The translations under genes and the position numbers were made by a program. Below the pieces are notes generated by a model that saw only the letters and a program-made list of their open reading frames with translations, was not told the DNA's origin and ran no database searches. A DNA stretch of 12,341 bases from Planctomycetota bacterium (GTDB lineage: Bacteria > Planctomycetota > Planctomycetia > Pirellulales > Pirellulaceae), in contig JAJSAJ010000392.1 of the NCBI GenBank assembly GCA_024274855.1, forward strand, positions 1 to 12,341, read 5' to 3'. Below, piece after piece: positions 1 to 7,131 of this stretch (position 1 is the stretch's first letter; each line of letters begins with the position of its first letter).

Positions 1-1463
1 GCCGGATTCTCCTTCAGCAGTTTGGTCGCGGCCTTGACGACCTGCTGTTGATTGGCCAGCAGTTTCTCCTGGAGTGGATCACGGACTTCCGCAACGTCTT
101 TTCGCATATCGCCCCAGCGGTGAGCAGCCAGAGTCGATACGCGGTTGTACGCCCACCATGCGGACCGGCGGCTGAATCCCGTCGTCCGCCCATCCGTCTT
201 ATAGTCTTCCGGAAGATCCGTGATTCCCGCATACAGCGGAACGTAGGTGGTCATTGCCGGATTGTCGTACGCAAACCACACAACACCGCCGACGGCGTCA
301 GGGAGCCAGGATCGTGATTGGGTCACGGTTGCGTACATGCAATACCAGCGAGCCATCGGCCGCTCGCCCAATTCGCCCCATCCGCCATTGATGCGGAACA
401 CCTTGTTCATGTCATACGGCATGAAAGGATTTGCCAGTGGGCTCTTGATGGTCTTGCCATCTTCGTCTGTCACGGTCACGTTCTTGACCATGTCGAAATC
501 GGTACCTTAGAACGTGTCACGAAACATCGTCATGACAGTTTCCGGGCCAACCGGTTTCTCCGGCTTGACGGAAAACGGAAACACATTGCTGTTCGGATTT
601 AGCCGCAGTGATGGGGCCACCATGTCCAGGACTCGCCATTCGCGGCGCGTCGATGCGAACGAGGTGCGGCCGTCAGGATTGTAAGCCTCGTAGAATCTGA
701 ACGGCCGTCCGCTTTTCGGGTCCCAATAGCCCCGTTGTCTTGCAACCTCCGAAACATTCTTTGATGCCATGAAAAAATCGGAGTTCGACAAGTCAATTTT
801 GCCGATTCGGGCCGAGTTGGCGACAACTGAAACATGGTCGTCCGGGACACGCTGAGCGACCCAGATAGCGCCCTCTTTGTCCTTTCCCGCTCCGACGATC
901 TCCATGACCCAGACTTCCTGAGTATCAGCGATCGTCAATGCCTCGCCCTCATCGCACCACCCGTACTTATCCAGCAAAGATCCGGCGATCCGAATAGCCT
1001 GCCGAGCGGTTGTCGCTCGCTCGAGTATCAGACGTGTCAACATCTCGCAATCGATCAGACCGTTCTTGTTGTGCAGTTCGGGCCGACCGCCGAATGTCGA
1101 TTCGCCGATGGCCAATTGATGGTCGTTCATTGCTGCATACGCCGGTGCGATATATCCGAACGTCTTGGCCACTTGAGGGATCGGACCGCTCGGTCTTCGT
1201 CCGTATCGGGGCATCGGTCCGCTATCATCATCACACCGCCGAGTCAGCAAACGGGTCGCGCTCGGCTTGTGTGTTCGTGCGGGAACAACCAGGACATCGG
1301 ACCCGGTGCGGTGGCTGTCACACGTGTGTGACGTGATAACCGAGCCGTCTGTCGATGCTTTCAGGCCTACCATGATCGAGGTGCAGGCGTTGGCTTTATG
1401 CAAGACAGGAACGAGGCAGCATCCAATCGTCACCAGAAGAAGGGTCCATCGAATTGTTTTCAC
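1..1463 (-). pseudogene. Secreted C69-family dipeptidase, interrupted by an in-frame TAA; 3' end beyond the window
   Basis: Peptidase family C69 (PepD-like) enzymes are N-terminal-nucleophile hydrolases that cleave dipeptides. Seen: a basic-hydrophobic signal peptide (residues 1-26) ending ANA, directly followed by CTSIM, so that signal-peptide removal would expose Cys27 as the N-terminal nucleophile. Family-like stretches follow (ESTFGGR; CDEGEALTIAD; WVMEIVG; WVAQRVPDD). After 318 residues a TAA at 507-509 stops the frame between MFRDTF and GTDFDMVKN; relatives as I recall them have a Glu here (EGT.FD), so one G-to-T change (GAA to TAA) would explain it. The same frame stays open from 506 to the window edge for 168 codons, still family-like (NGGWGELGERP, MARWYCMYATVTQSRSWLP, AVGGVVWFAYDNPAMT). 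I chose the GTG at 1461-1463 over the ATG at 1497-1499: it has a GGAGG eight bases upstream and yields a clean signal peptide. Either a recent pseudogene or a sequence error. Confidence 0.82.
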
Positions 1464-1471
1464 CGGGGAAG

Positions 1472-1476
1472 CCTCC
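1472..1476 (-). promoter_or_regulatory. Ribosome binding site deciding the GTG start of the dipeptidase gene
   Basis: The minus strand reads GGAGG here, eight bases before the GTG at 1463-1461. It favours GTG over the in-frame ATG at 1499, which would add 12 polar residues ahead of the signal peptide. Confidence 0.6.
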
Positions 1477-1506
1477 GAAGTTGTGCACGTATGGGCCATT
1501 AGTCGT

Positions 1507-1632
1507 TAGGCTTTGTCTCAAAACCCAGAGAAGCAGCGTTTCCGGGAGGGCGAAGCTCCTGCTGAGCCTCTTGTTTTGTTGGCCAAAACGGCTCGGCCGG
1601 AGCCTCGCCCTCCCGTTTTGAGACAAAGCCTA
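1507..1632. repeat. 126-bp palindromic MITE-like element with 18-bp perfect terminal inverted repeats
   Basis: The ends 1507-1524 and 1615-1632 are exact reverse complements (18 of 18; starts TAGGCTTTGTCTC). Inside, 1543-1559 and 1599-1615 form a second inverted pair (16 of 17), which continues inward at 7 of 9 positions (1560-1568 with 1590-1598). The centre carries a small GTTTTG/CAAAAC hairpin (1573-1578 with 1584-1589). Eighteen bases on the left (1525-1542) are unpaired. There is no coding capacity. Both ends carry TA, compatible with a TA target duplication as made by IS630/mariner-type transposases, but TA is self-complementary and may simply belong to the inverted repeat. The GGGAGGGCGAAGCTCCTGC-type core resembles short repeats I recall from planctomycete genomes (recollection, not checked). 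It lies 43 bases upstream of the dipeptidase start and must displace or supply that gene's promoter region. As RNA it would fold into a long hairpin. Confidence 0.8.
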
Positions 1633-1869
1633 GTGTTTTTCTGAAACTGCATGGCCACTTGCCAGCTATCGTGGGTCGGAATCTCAGATTACAAACAAAC
1701 TCAAAAAGGGGTAATCGCTCACAGGGTTTTCATCTGCCATCGCGTTAGCACCGGAGTTTCCCCTGTCTTCCGCACCAACGCGTTCATCTTGTCTATCGAA
1801 GACCTATCAGTGCAAACGGCTGGCCGAGAAGAGGCTAGTTGCCAGTTCGTCGCATGGCCAAGTTGGTAT
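1633..1869. other. Intergenic region downstream of the kinase gene
   Basis: No coding sequence is supported between the kinase stop and the palindromic element. The only structure I see is a weak imperfect inverted repeat, 1741-1754 against 1770-1782, with outer arms CGCGTT/AACGCG and poor inner pairing. It lacks a T-tract on the minus strand, so I do not call it a terminator. It could be the remnant of another dispersed palindrome. Confidence 0.35.
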
Positions 1870-4800
1870 CTATTTATCAAGTTGTTCCAGCAGGTATTGC
1901 TTCGCGATATTGAAATCAAAGTGGTAGTAGTATCTCAGCACAACGCGTTGGTTGTCTGGAAGCTTCTTGTATCGATCGGTGAAGTATCGCCGTCCGCTTT
2001 CATATTGCGCCAATTCATCCGGGTCCAATTTCTTGGCTGCCGCATCAATCGTGTCGCCCGTTCCACTACCGGGTGCACCAGCGGCAATAAGCTCGCGTGC
2101 CAAGCCGGCAAAGTGGAGTAGATGAGCCATATATTGGCTGCGATCTTTTTTGCGTACGGCAATGCGTTGAACCATGCGTGCCAGAATGCCCGCGGATGCT
2201 CTCCAATCCTTCTTGACCAGGTCCTGGTATGCGGCGCCATGGAAAGCCACCAACGCGTCGGGGTGCTCGTCCATGACCGTCAGGAAAGTATTGATGGATT
2301 CACCGGTCTTGCCGACTTTTAGCTTGATGATTGCAAATGCCAATTGGGGATCGGGTTGACGTGGCGCAAGCCTTTGAGCCTCGGCATAGGCTGTCTCGAA
2401 TCCTTTCGATGGGCGGATTCGGTTCAGATCGAGCAACATGCGGCGAATGGCGGTCGCGGCCTCCGGGGTCAGACGACGTGGCCGAGTGTCGGGATCAAAG
2501 CGGACGGGGGTCTGGTTAATCGAGGCAAGTTCTGTTTTTAAGTAGGGAAACAACTCGTGGCATGAAACCATCCCATCTCGATCTGAATCAGCCTTGCCCT
2601 CGAGTGCCTCGGCAAGTCGAAGTCCAAATACTCCGTGTTTCAATGCCTGGTCGACCGCTCCACGCTGCCCGACACTGCAACTGCCAATGACGGTCACGGA
2701 ACGCGATATTGCGTCGCCAACCATCGTCTTGCGAATCTGCTGCTCAGCCGACGGTTGCATCTGTATTTCATTTGCCGATACCTTGTGGCAGGAATCGAGA
2801 ATCAAAATCTTCTCACGCGATTGAAATTTCTCCATTGTTCCGATGAGATCTCTCAGCTTCAAACCGGTATCGTTCATGTTGTCCAGGGCAAAGTCCCGTT
2901 CGGCCAAATAAGTGATGTCCGTGTTTAGATCCACATAGGCTTGTCCGACAAAATAGACGATCAGCTGCGGCCGCTTTTCCTGGGAAGCCAGAAACGTATC
3001 GATTGCCTGAATAAGTTTTTCCCGAGTCAAATCGGTGAACATTGCCAGCTGCTGGCCGGGAACGCGAGCCCCGGTGTCCAACATCTGGTGTACGAGATCC
3101 GCATTGCGGCTTGCAAACTGATAAGGAGTGACTTGGATGCTGTCATACTGTTGCTGGCTGATTACAATTGCAATGACTCGAGGGTCACGCACCAAATCCG
3201 TCACCTCAATCGACTTGGCTGAGACGTTTTTTCGATCGGGTGATTCGTGGGCAACCACCAGCTGATCACCTTTGCGGAGAAATGAGAGTTCGACCTTCTT
3301 GCCGTGATAGTCGATTGTCGCGTTGCCGACCGACACGTCGATTTTGTTGCTTTCCCGAATAAGGGTCAGGCGATTCCCGGCAACATCGACAGACCAGATC
3401 TGTCCAATGTCCGAAATGTCGCGATGCAAATCCATGCGTCGGACGCGCGCGTCATAATGGATCGAGACAATTTCGTCTCCACTACTCAGATCCGCGAGTG
3501 TTACGACATGGCCGGCTATGCTGGTGCGATTGTTCAGTCGGATTGAGCAATCGTCCTCGAGTGCCATCGTCATTGTCTTGTCACCAGCCTGAAACGTGAC
3601 CTCGTTCTTCTTGAGATCGAAGCTTACGAGGGTACCGCTGAGCGACAGTTGGCGTTTGGCTTCCAGGGACTCGGCGTGTGCCCCCGCCTCATCGGTCCAA
3701 TAGTGCACAACAAGCGAGTCACCCGGCTTCAGGTTCGCCAGGGTCGTTGATTGGTCGTTTAGAGAAACGGTGGTCTCGCCATCGAAAAGAAACTCCTGGG
3801 TCTCCTTGTCGCTACCGGTGAGTATCAATCGGTGTTTTGACTCGTCGATTTCCGCAAGTGTTCCCAGGATCTGGCTCGCCTCGGTGCGCGTGGCCTGAAT
3901 GCGTTTTGTCTCCCCTTCCGGCCCTTTGAGCACGGTGATTTTCAACTTGTCATTTGGTTTCAGGTCGCTCAGTTGACAGATGGCATTGTTCAGCAAGATC
4001 AGATCATGCTTGCCGACAACAATGCTTTCTTCGGATTTGAGGTAGATTTTGGAATCATCGTCGGCGATCTTGCCTACGATGCCGGTCGATGGTATCGACG
4101 GGGGTTTGACGACAGGTTTGTCGTGTCTTGGCCAGAGCATCGCCAGGCAGAGCAACAAACTGAACAGCAACGCTCCGATAGACAAGTATCTTTTTCTGCG
4201 AGCCCGACGGGCCTCTTGTTCGGCCTCTTCCTGCTGTTGAGGTAACGCGTCGATTTGCTCGGACAAGTTCTTGCGACTCAAGTCCGCAATGACCTCATCG
4301 GCCGATCGATATCGCTGAGCGGGGTCCTTGTTGATCATTCTTTCAATGATGACCGCCAGATCCTTGGGAACGCCTTCCAAGACGTCTTCGATCTTCGGCA
4401 GACGTCGATCAGGCGCCGAGTGCCACATGATCCAGGCCAGTTGCTGATCGCGCCCGAACATGTGAAGTCCGGGGAAGAGCGACTCGAAACGTTCTCCACA
4501 CAAGAGTTCGTATGCGGAAAAGCCGAGCGAATAGATATCGCTGTGCGGTCCAACGGGCCCGAAGTTGTCCGATACGACTTCCGGAGCTATGTACCGTGTG
4601 GTTCCTTTGATCGCGCTCCCATCGTCCCCTTGAAGCCGCCTGGCAATGCCGAAATCGCCCAACTTGATCCGGTTATTTCGATCGATCAACAAGTTGCTTG
4701 GCTTGACGTCACCGTGAAGGATGCCCTGCTGTTGAAAAAAAGAAAGAGCTCGTGCCGCGAACAGGATCGTCAAGCGGAGATCGCTCAAACGAATGGCGCG

Positions 4801-5085
4801 CCCTCCCAGGCGATCCTTGAGGCTGCCCTTCATCAGTTCCAGAATCAACCAGCCACGGTCTGGAACCACGTCGTAGATTGTCATCACGTTCGGATGTTCG
4901 AGCGTGGCTAACAACTGTGCCTCTTGCCAATACCGCTCGGTTAGCTTGGGACTATTAAGGTACTGCTTGTGAAGTTGCTTGATGGCAACCTCTCGACCGA
5001 GTTGCAGATCCTGCCCGCGATAAACCGTGGCAAAATCGCCGGCGGCGATCTCTTCGTGGACTTCGTATCGAACCGTGTTTTCCAT
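1870..5085 (-). CDS. Transmembrane Ser/Thr protein kinase with extracytoplasmic repeat, caspase-like (His-less) and EF-hand-like regions
   Basis: 1071 residues. Kinase domain about 7-270: degenerate glycine loop at 13-24 (IAAGDFATVYRG), ATP-binding Lys36 in VAIK, helix-C Glu55, catalytic loop HGDVKPSN at 124-131 (Asp126; Gly replaces the Arg of HRD), DFG at 144-146, APE at 167-169. A charged segment (about 285-299) precedes a membrane segment at about 300-318. Outside the membrane: four repeats of about 70 residues (334-401, 405-478, 481-553, 558-627) with recurring (D/S)L(K/S)xxD motifs, resembling DUF5666; then a peptidase C14 (caspase-like) fold at about 634-855 with Cys766 in LILDSCH but Gln715 where the His of YFxGHG is expected; an EF-hand-like loop at 833-844 (DSDRDGMVSCHE); and a helical, TPR-like end (about 893-970). 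I chose ATG 5083-5085 over TTG 5091 because GAGG lies six bases before the ATG. Probably an outside-in sensor kinase; substrates unknown. Confidence 0.9.
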   Translation of the reverse strand: MENTVRYEVHEEIAAGDFATVYRGQDLQLGREVAIKQLHKQYLNSPKLTERYWQEAQLLATLEHPNVMTIYDVVPDRGWLILELMKGSLKDRLGGRAIRLSDLRLTILFAARALSFFQQQGILHGDVKPSNLLIDRNNRIKLGDFGIARRLQGDDGSAIKGTTRYIAPEVVSDNFGPVGPHSDIYSLGFSAYELLCGERFESLFPGLHMFGRDQQLAWIMWHSAPDRRLPKIEDVLEGVPKDLAVIIERMINKDPAQRYRSADEVIADLSRKNLSEQIDALPQQQEEAEQEARRARRKRYLSIGALLFSLLLCLAMLWPRHDKPVVKPPSIPSTGIVGKIADDDSKIYLKSEESIVVGKHDLILLNNAICQLSDLKPNDKLKITVLKGPEGETKRIQATRTEASQILGTLAEIDESKHRLILTGSDKETQEFLFDGETTVSLNDQSTTLANLKPGDSLVVHYWTDEAGAHAESLEAKRQLSLSGTLVSFDLKKNEVTFQAGDKTMTMALEDDCSIRLNNRTSIAGHVVTLADLSSGDEIVSIHYDARVRRMDLHRDISDIGQIWSVDVAGNRLTLIRESNKIDVSVGNATIDYHGKKVELSFLRKGDQLVVAHESPDRKNVSAKSIEVTDLVRDPRVIAIVISQQQYDSIQVTPYQFASRNADLVHQMLDTGARVPGQQLAMFTDLTREKLIQAIDTFLASQEKRPQLIVYFVGQAYVDLNTDITYLAERDFALDNMNDTGLKLRDLIGTMEKFQSREKILILDSCHKVSANEIQMQPSAEQQIRKTMVGDAISRSVTVIGSCSVGQRGAVDQALKHGVFGLRLAEALEGKADSDRDGMVSCHELFPYLKTELASINQTPVRFDPDTRPRRLTPEAATAIRRMLLDLNRIRPSKGFETAYAEAQRLAPRQPDPQLAFAIIKLKVGKTGESINTFLTVMDEHPDALVAFHGAAYQDLVKKDWRASAGILARMVQRIAVRKKDRSQYMAHLLHFAGLARELIAAGAPGSGTGDTIDAAAKKLDPDELAQYESGRRYFTDRYKKLPDNQRVVLRYYYHFDFNIAKQYLLEQLDK

Positions 5086-5091
5086 CAACAA

Positions 5092-5095
5092 CCTC
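5092..5095 (-). promoter_or_regulatory. Ribosome binding site deciding the ATG start of the kinase gene
   Basis: GAGG on the minus strand, six bases before ATG 5085-5083. The two preceding TTG codons (5091-5086) fill the spacer and would be too close to this site to serve as starts. Confidence 0.5.
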
Positions 5096-5175
5096 GGAGC
5101 TATGCCGTGGGCACTTTCCTGTGTCCGCCTGCCGGTGGTGTGGAATCGTGCTGAATGGGCCGCCTCACACCAAAT

Positions 5176-5204
5176 ACTTTAAGTCGGCCGCCGGATCTCC
5201 TCAA
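5176..5204 (-). promoter_or_regulatory. Possible sigma70-type promoter for the kinase gene
   Basis: The minus strand shows TTGAGG (5204-5199), a 17-base spacer, and TAAAGT (5181-5176); each box matches the consensus at four of six bases. It lies in the 199-base gap between the zinc-ribbon gene and the kinase, about 90 bases before the kinase start, suggesting that the kinase can be transcribed apart from the pilus cluster. Such matches occur by chance, and planctomycete promoters are not well defined. Confidence 0.25.
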
Positions 5205-5284
5205 AACCGTTTCGCCTACTAGCCAAATGGGCAATCCTGTCCGCGAATCGTTCACAAGCCGATCGGATCTGAAAACCGCCTGAC

Positions 5285-6166
5285 TCATCTCAGCAACTCG
5301 TTAAGTGCTTCTTTTAGCCGACTATCACTTCCTGTGTAGCCTTCGTATTTTGGCGCATCCTCGCGGTTGAGGATATCCATGACCTGCCGGTAGGACTTTT
5401 TTTCCTGTTCCGCGTCGCCGCAATTATAGGCCTGAAACGCACGAGCCAACAGATCCCGAATTTCCCGATTCGGAGGCTTCGCTCGGTCCCATGAGTCGAA
5501 AATTTGCTCGAGTGTCCGGCGGGCCACTATCTTTTTGGGGGTCATTTGTGGTGACGATTGGTCCACGACCAGGAGCAAAACAGACATGATGACGCTGATG
5601 CCGAGTACGGCAACCAGTACCAGAGGATGGGTTGATTGCGATTGGTCGGATTCGTCTTTTCGTTCCTGCTCGGTACTCAATGCAAGATCCGGTAACTGCC
5701 CATCGGCACCCAATTGGACTTGGGTCGCGTTGGCATCTCGCTCGATGAATCGGGCAGTGTGACGGCCTGTCCGCAACGGAAGCTTTTCGCCAGATTTGGC
5801 AGGATCGGTCGCACTCTCGACTGGCTGCTTCGGGGCTGGCGTTGGCGGCTTGCCGGACCTGGCTGGTCCCGCCTTGTCGGCCGGTGGCGGTCCAGGGAGT
5901 GGGGCTGGTGCCGTAGAGCGCTTGTCCCGGCGGGAGCGTGGGGGAGCCGATTTGTCCGCGGGAGACGTGGATAATGCCCCCGGCGGGTAGTAGTTTGGAT
6001 TGAGTGGCGGAGATCCGGGGGGTGCCTCGCCCTTCTTTGGAATGGCCTTTCGGATGCGGAACTGGTTGGAACAGCAGGGACATGCCACGATCTCACCCGC
6101 TAGTTCCGCGGGAACGCTGAGCTGTTTGCCGCACTTGGGGCAAGCGATTCGAAGCGATGTAGCCAC
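5285..6166 (-). CDS. Zinc-ribbon, Pro-rich, single-membrane-segment protein of the Tad cluster
   Basis: 293 residues. The N-terminus carries a compact zinc ribbon: Cys9-x2-Cys12 and Cys29-x2-Cys32 (CPKCGK and CPCC), of the kind seen at the start of many planctomycete proteins. Residues about 42-125 are Pro/Ala/Lys-rich and probably disordered. A hydrophobic segment at about 180-201 spans the membrane; an extracytoplasmic tail (202-293) looks helical and charged. Zinc ribbon and linker should be cytoplasmic by the positive-inside tendency. The GTG start lies 17 bases after the tadC stop, so it is probably co-transcribed with tadBC. The Shine-Dalgarno is weak (GGAA about ten bases upstream); I see no better start. 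Specific function unknown: a role in pilus assembly or its regulation is inferred only from position. Confidence 0.8.
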   Translation of the reverse strand: MATSLRIACPKCGKQLSVPAELAGEIVACPCCSNQFRIRKAIPKKGEAPPGSPPLNPNYYPPGALSTSPADKSAPPRSRRDKRSTAPAPLPGPPPADKAGPARSGKPPTPAPKQPVESATDPAKSGEKLPLRTGRHTARFIERDANATQVQLGADGQLPDLALSTEQERKDESDQSQSTHPLVLVAVLGISVIMSVLLLVVDQSSPQMTPKKIVARRTLEQIFDSWDRAKPPNREIRDLLARAFQAYNCGDAEQEKKSYRQVMDILNREDAPKYEGYTGSDSRLKEALNELLR

Positions 6167-6183
6167 GTCTTTGTTATTCCAGC

Positions 6184-7131
6184 TTATTCAAGTAGATATA
6201 CGTAGTTTAGCATGAACGGGCCCAGAATGATCAGGACTGCGGCAGCCATGATCAGGACGCCGGGCAGCAGCATTTTAACCCCGGCTTCGGCCGCTACGGT
6301 TTCTGCCCGCTGTGTTCTCTTGACGCGCAACACGTCTGCTTGTGTGCGAAAGACGTCCGCCAACGGTGTTCCAAGCTCCTCACTTTGAATGATTGATCCG
6401 ACGATACTGCTGATTTCGTCGTCATTCAAACGGATGCGTAGATTGTCAAAAGCTTCTCGCCGCGTCTTGCCCATATTCATGTCGGTCAGCACACGTCCAA
6501 ATTCCACGGCGATCGCGTGCCCCTCGAACTCCTGCACCGCTTGTTTCAAAGCGTTCAGGAAACTGGCACCTGCTTCCATTAACAGAGTCAACAAGTCCAG
6601 AAAATAAGGCATGCGACGTTTGATCAACAGCAAGCGGTACTGGGCGGTTTGAGCGAGTCGGCGGCGTAGAAACCAGACAGTCATGACCGACCAGAGTATG
6701 GCCGTTGCCACGCCTGCCGCACCGATGTAGCTCATCGAAATGTACACATAGACTGGAAACAGAAAGAGTGCTATCAACTGCATTCGCCCCAGATATTCCT
6801 CCGGGAGCCAATACCAGGGAAGACCAGCAGCGTGGATTTGCCGTTGGATTTCCGGAAGACGCGAGGGAAACAAGGAGCGGTTCAGTTTCGCGAAGAGCTG
6901 AATGACAATTTGGAATATGCGAAAAAGAAGATCAGACCGACGCAATGCGTTGATCCGAGTGACGTCATAACGCCATTGGTCGTCTTGTTGAAGATCCTCG
7001 GTACGCAAGGTTGAAAACAGCCAGTAGGCAAACAGTCCGGTGGCAACACCGCTCGTAAGGCAGGGCCCCCAGATCAGAGCGTCGCTTACTGCAAGCAACG
7101 GGAAAACCGCAAGCGTATCAAATATCTGCAT
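6184..7131 (-). CDS. tadC: Tad/Flp pilus assembly inner-membrane protein TadC (type II secretion F family)
   Basis: 315 residues. TadC works with TadB as the inner-membrane platform on which the TadA ATPase drives pilus fibre assembly (family knowledge). Seen: N-terminal hydrophobic segments (about 5-37), central membrane segments (about 118-155), then the T2SF domain with RMPYFLDLLTLLMEAG, MNMGKTRREAF and GTPLADVFRTQADVLRVKR, ending in a hydrophobic hairpin (about 285-312). This layout, with the T2SF domain late in the chain and AEAGVKMLLPGVL before the last membrane segment, is typical of TadC. The ATG (7131-7129) lies inside the end of tadB with a 14-base overlap and an AGGA six bases upstream, implying translational coupling. 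The stop is 17 bases before the zinc-ribbon gene. Confidence 0.92.
   Translation of the reverse strand: MQIFDTLAVFPLLAVSDALIWGPCLTSGVATGLFAYWLFSTLRTEDLQQDDQWRYDVTRINALRRSDLLFRIFQIVIQLFAKLNRSLFPSRLPEIQRQIHAAGLPWYWLPEEYLGRMQLIALFLFPVYVYISMSYIGAAGVATAILWSVMTVWFLRRRLAQTAQYRLLLIKRRMPYFLDLLTLLMEAGASFLNALKQAVQEFEGHAIAVEFGRVLTDMNMGKTRREAFDNLRIRLNDDEISSIVGSIIQSEELGTPLADVFRTQADVLRVKRTQRAETVAAEAGVKMLLPGVLIMAAAVLIILGPFMLNYVYLLE

Noticed and set aside
507..509. Stop-codon recoding in the dipeptidase gene
   Set aside because: The codon is TAA, not TGA or TAG, and the expected residue is Glu, so selenocysteine or pyrrolysine insertion does not apply.
1396..1626. Minus-strand frame of 76 codons through the palindromic element
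   Set aside because: Mostly reads through the inverted repeat and the start of the dipeptidase gene in the wrong frame.
1741..1782. Rho-independent terminator after the kinase gene
   Set aside because: The inverted repeat pairs well only over six outer bases, lies about 90 bases past the stop, and has no T-tract on the minus strand.
4255..4911. 218-codon open frame on the plus strand
   Set aside because: Lies wholly antisense to the kinase domain, whose motifs are unmistakable; the translation has no recognisable features.
5100..5288. Small minus-strand frame of 62 codons between the zinc-ribbon and kinase genes
   Set aside because: No Shine-Dalgarno, composition not protein-like, and it covers the likely leader/promoter region of the kinase.
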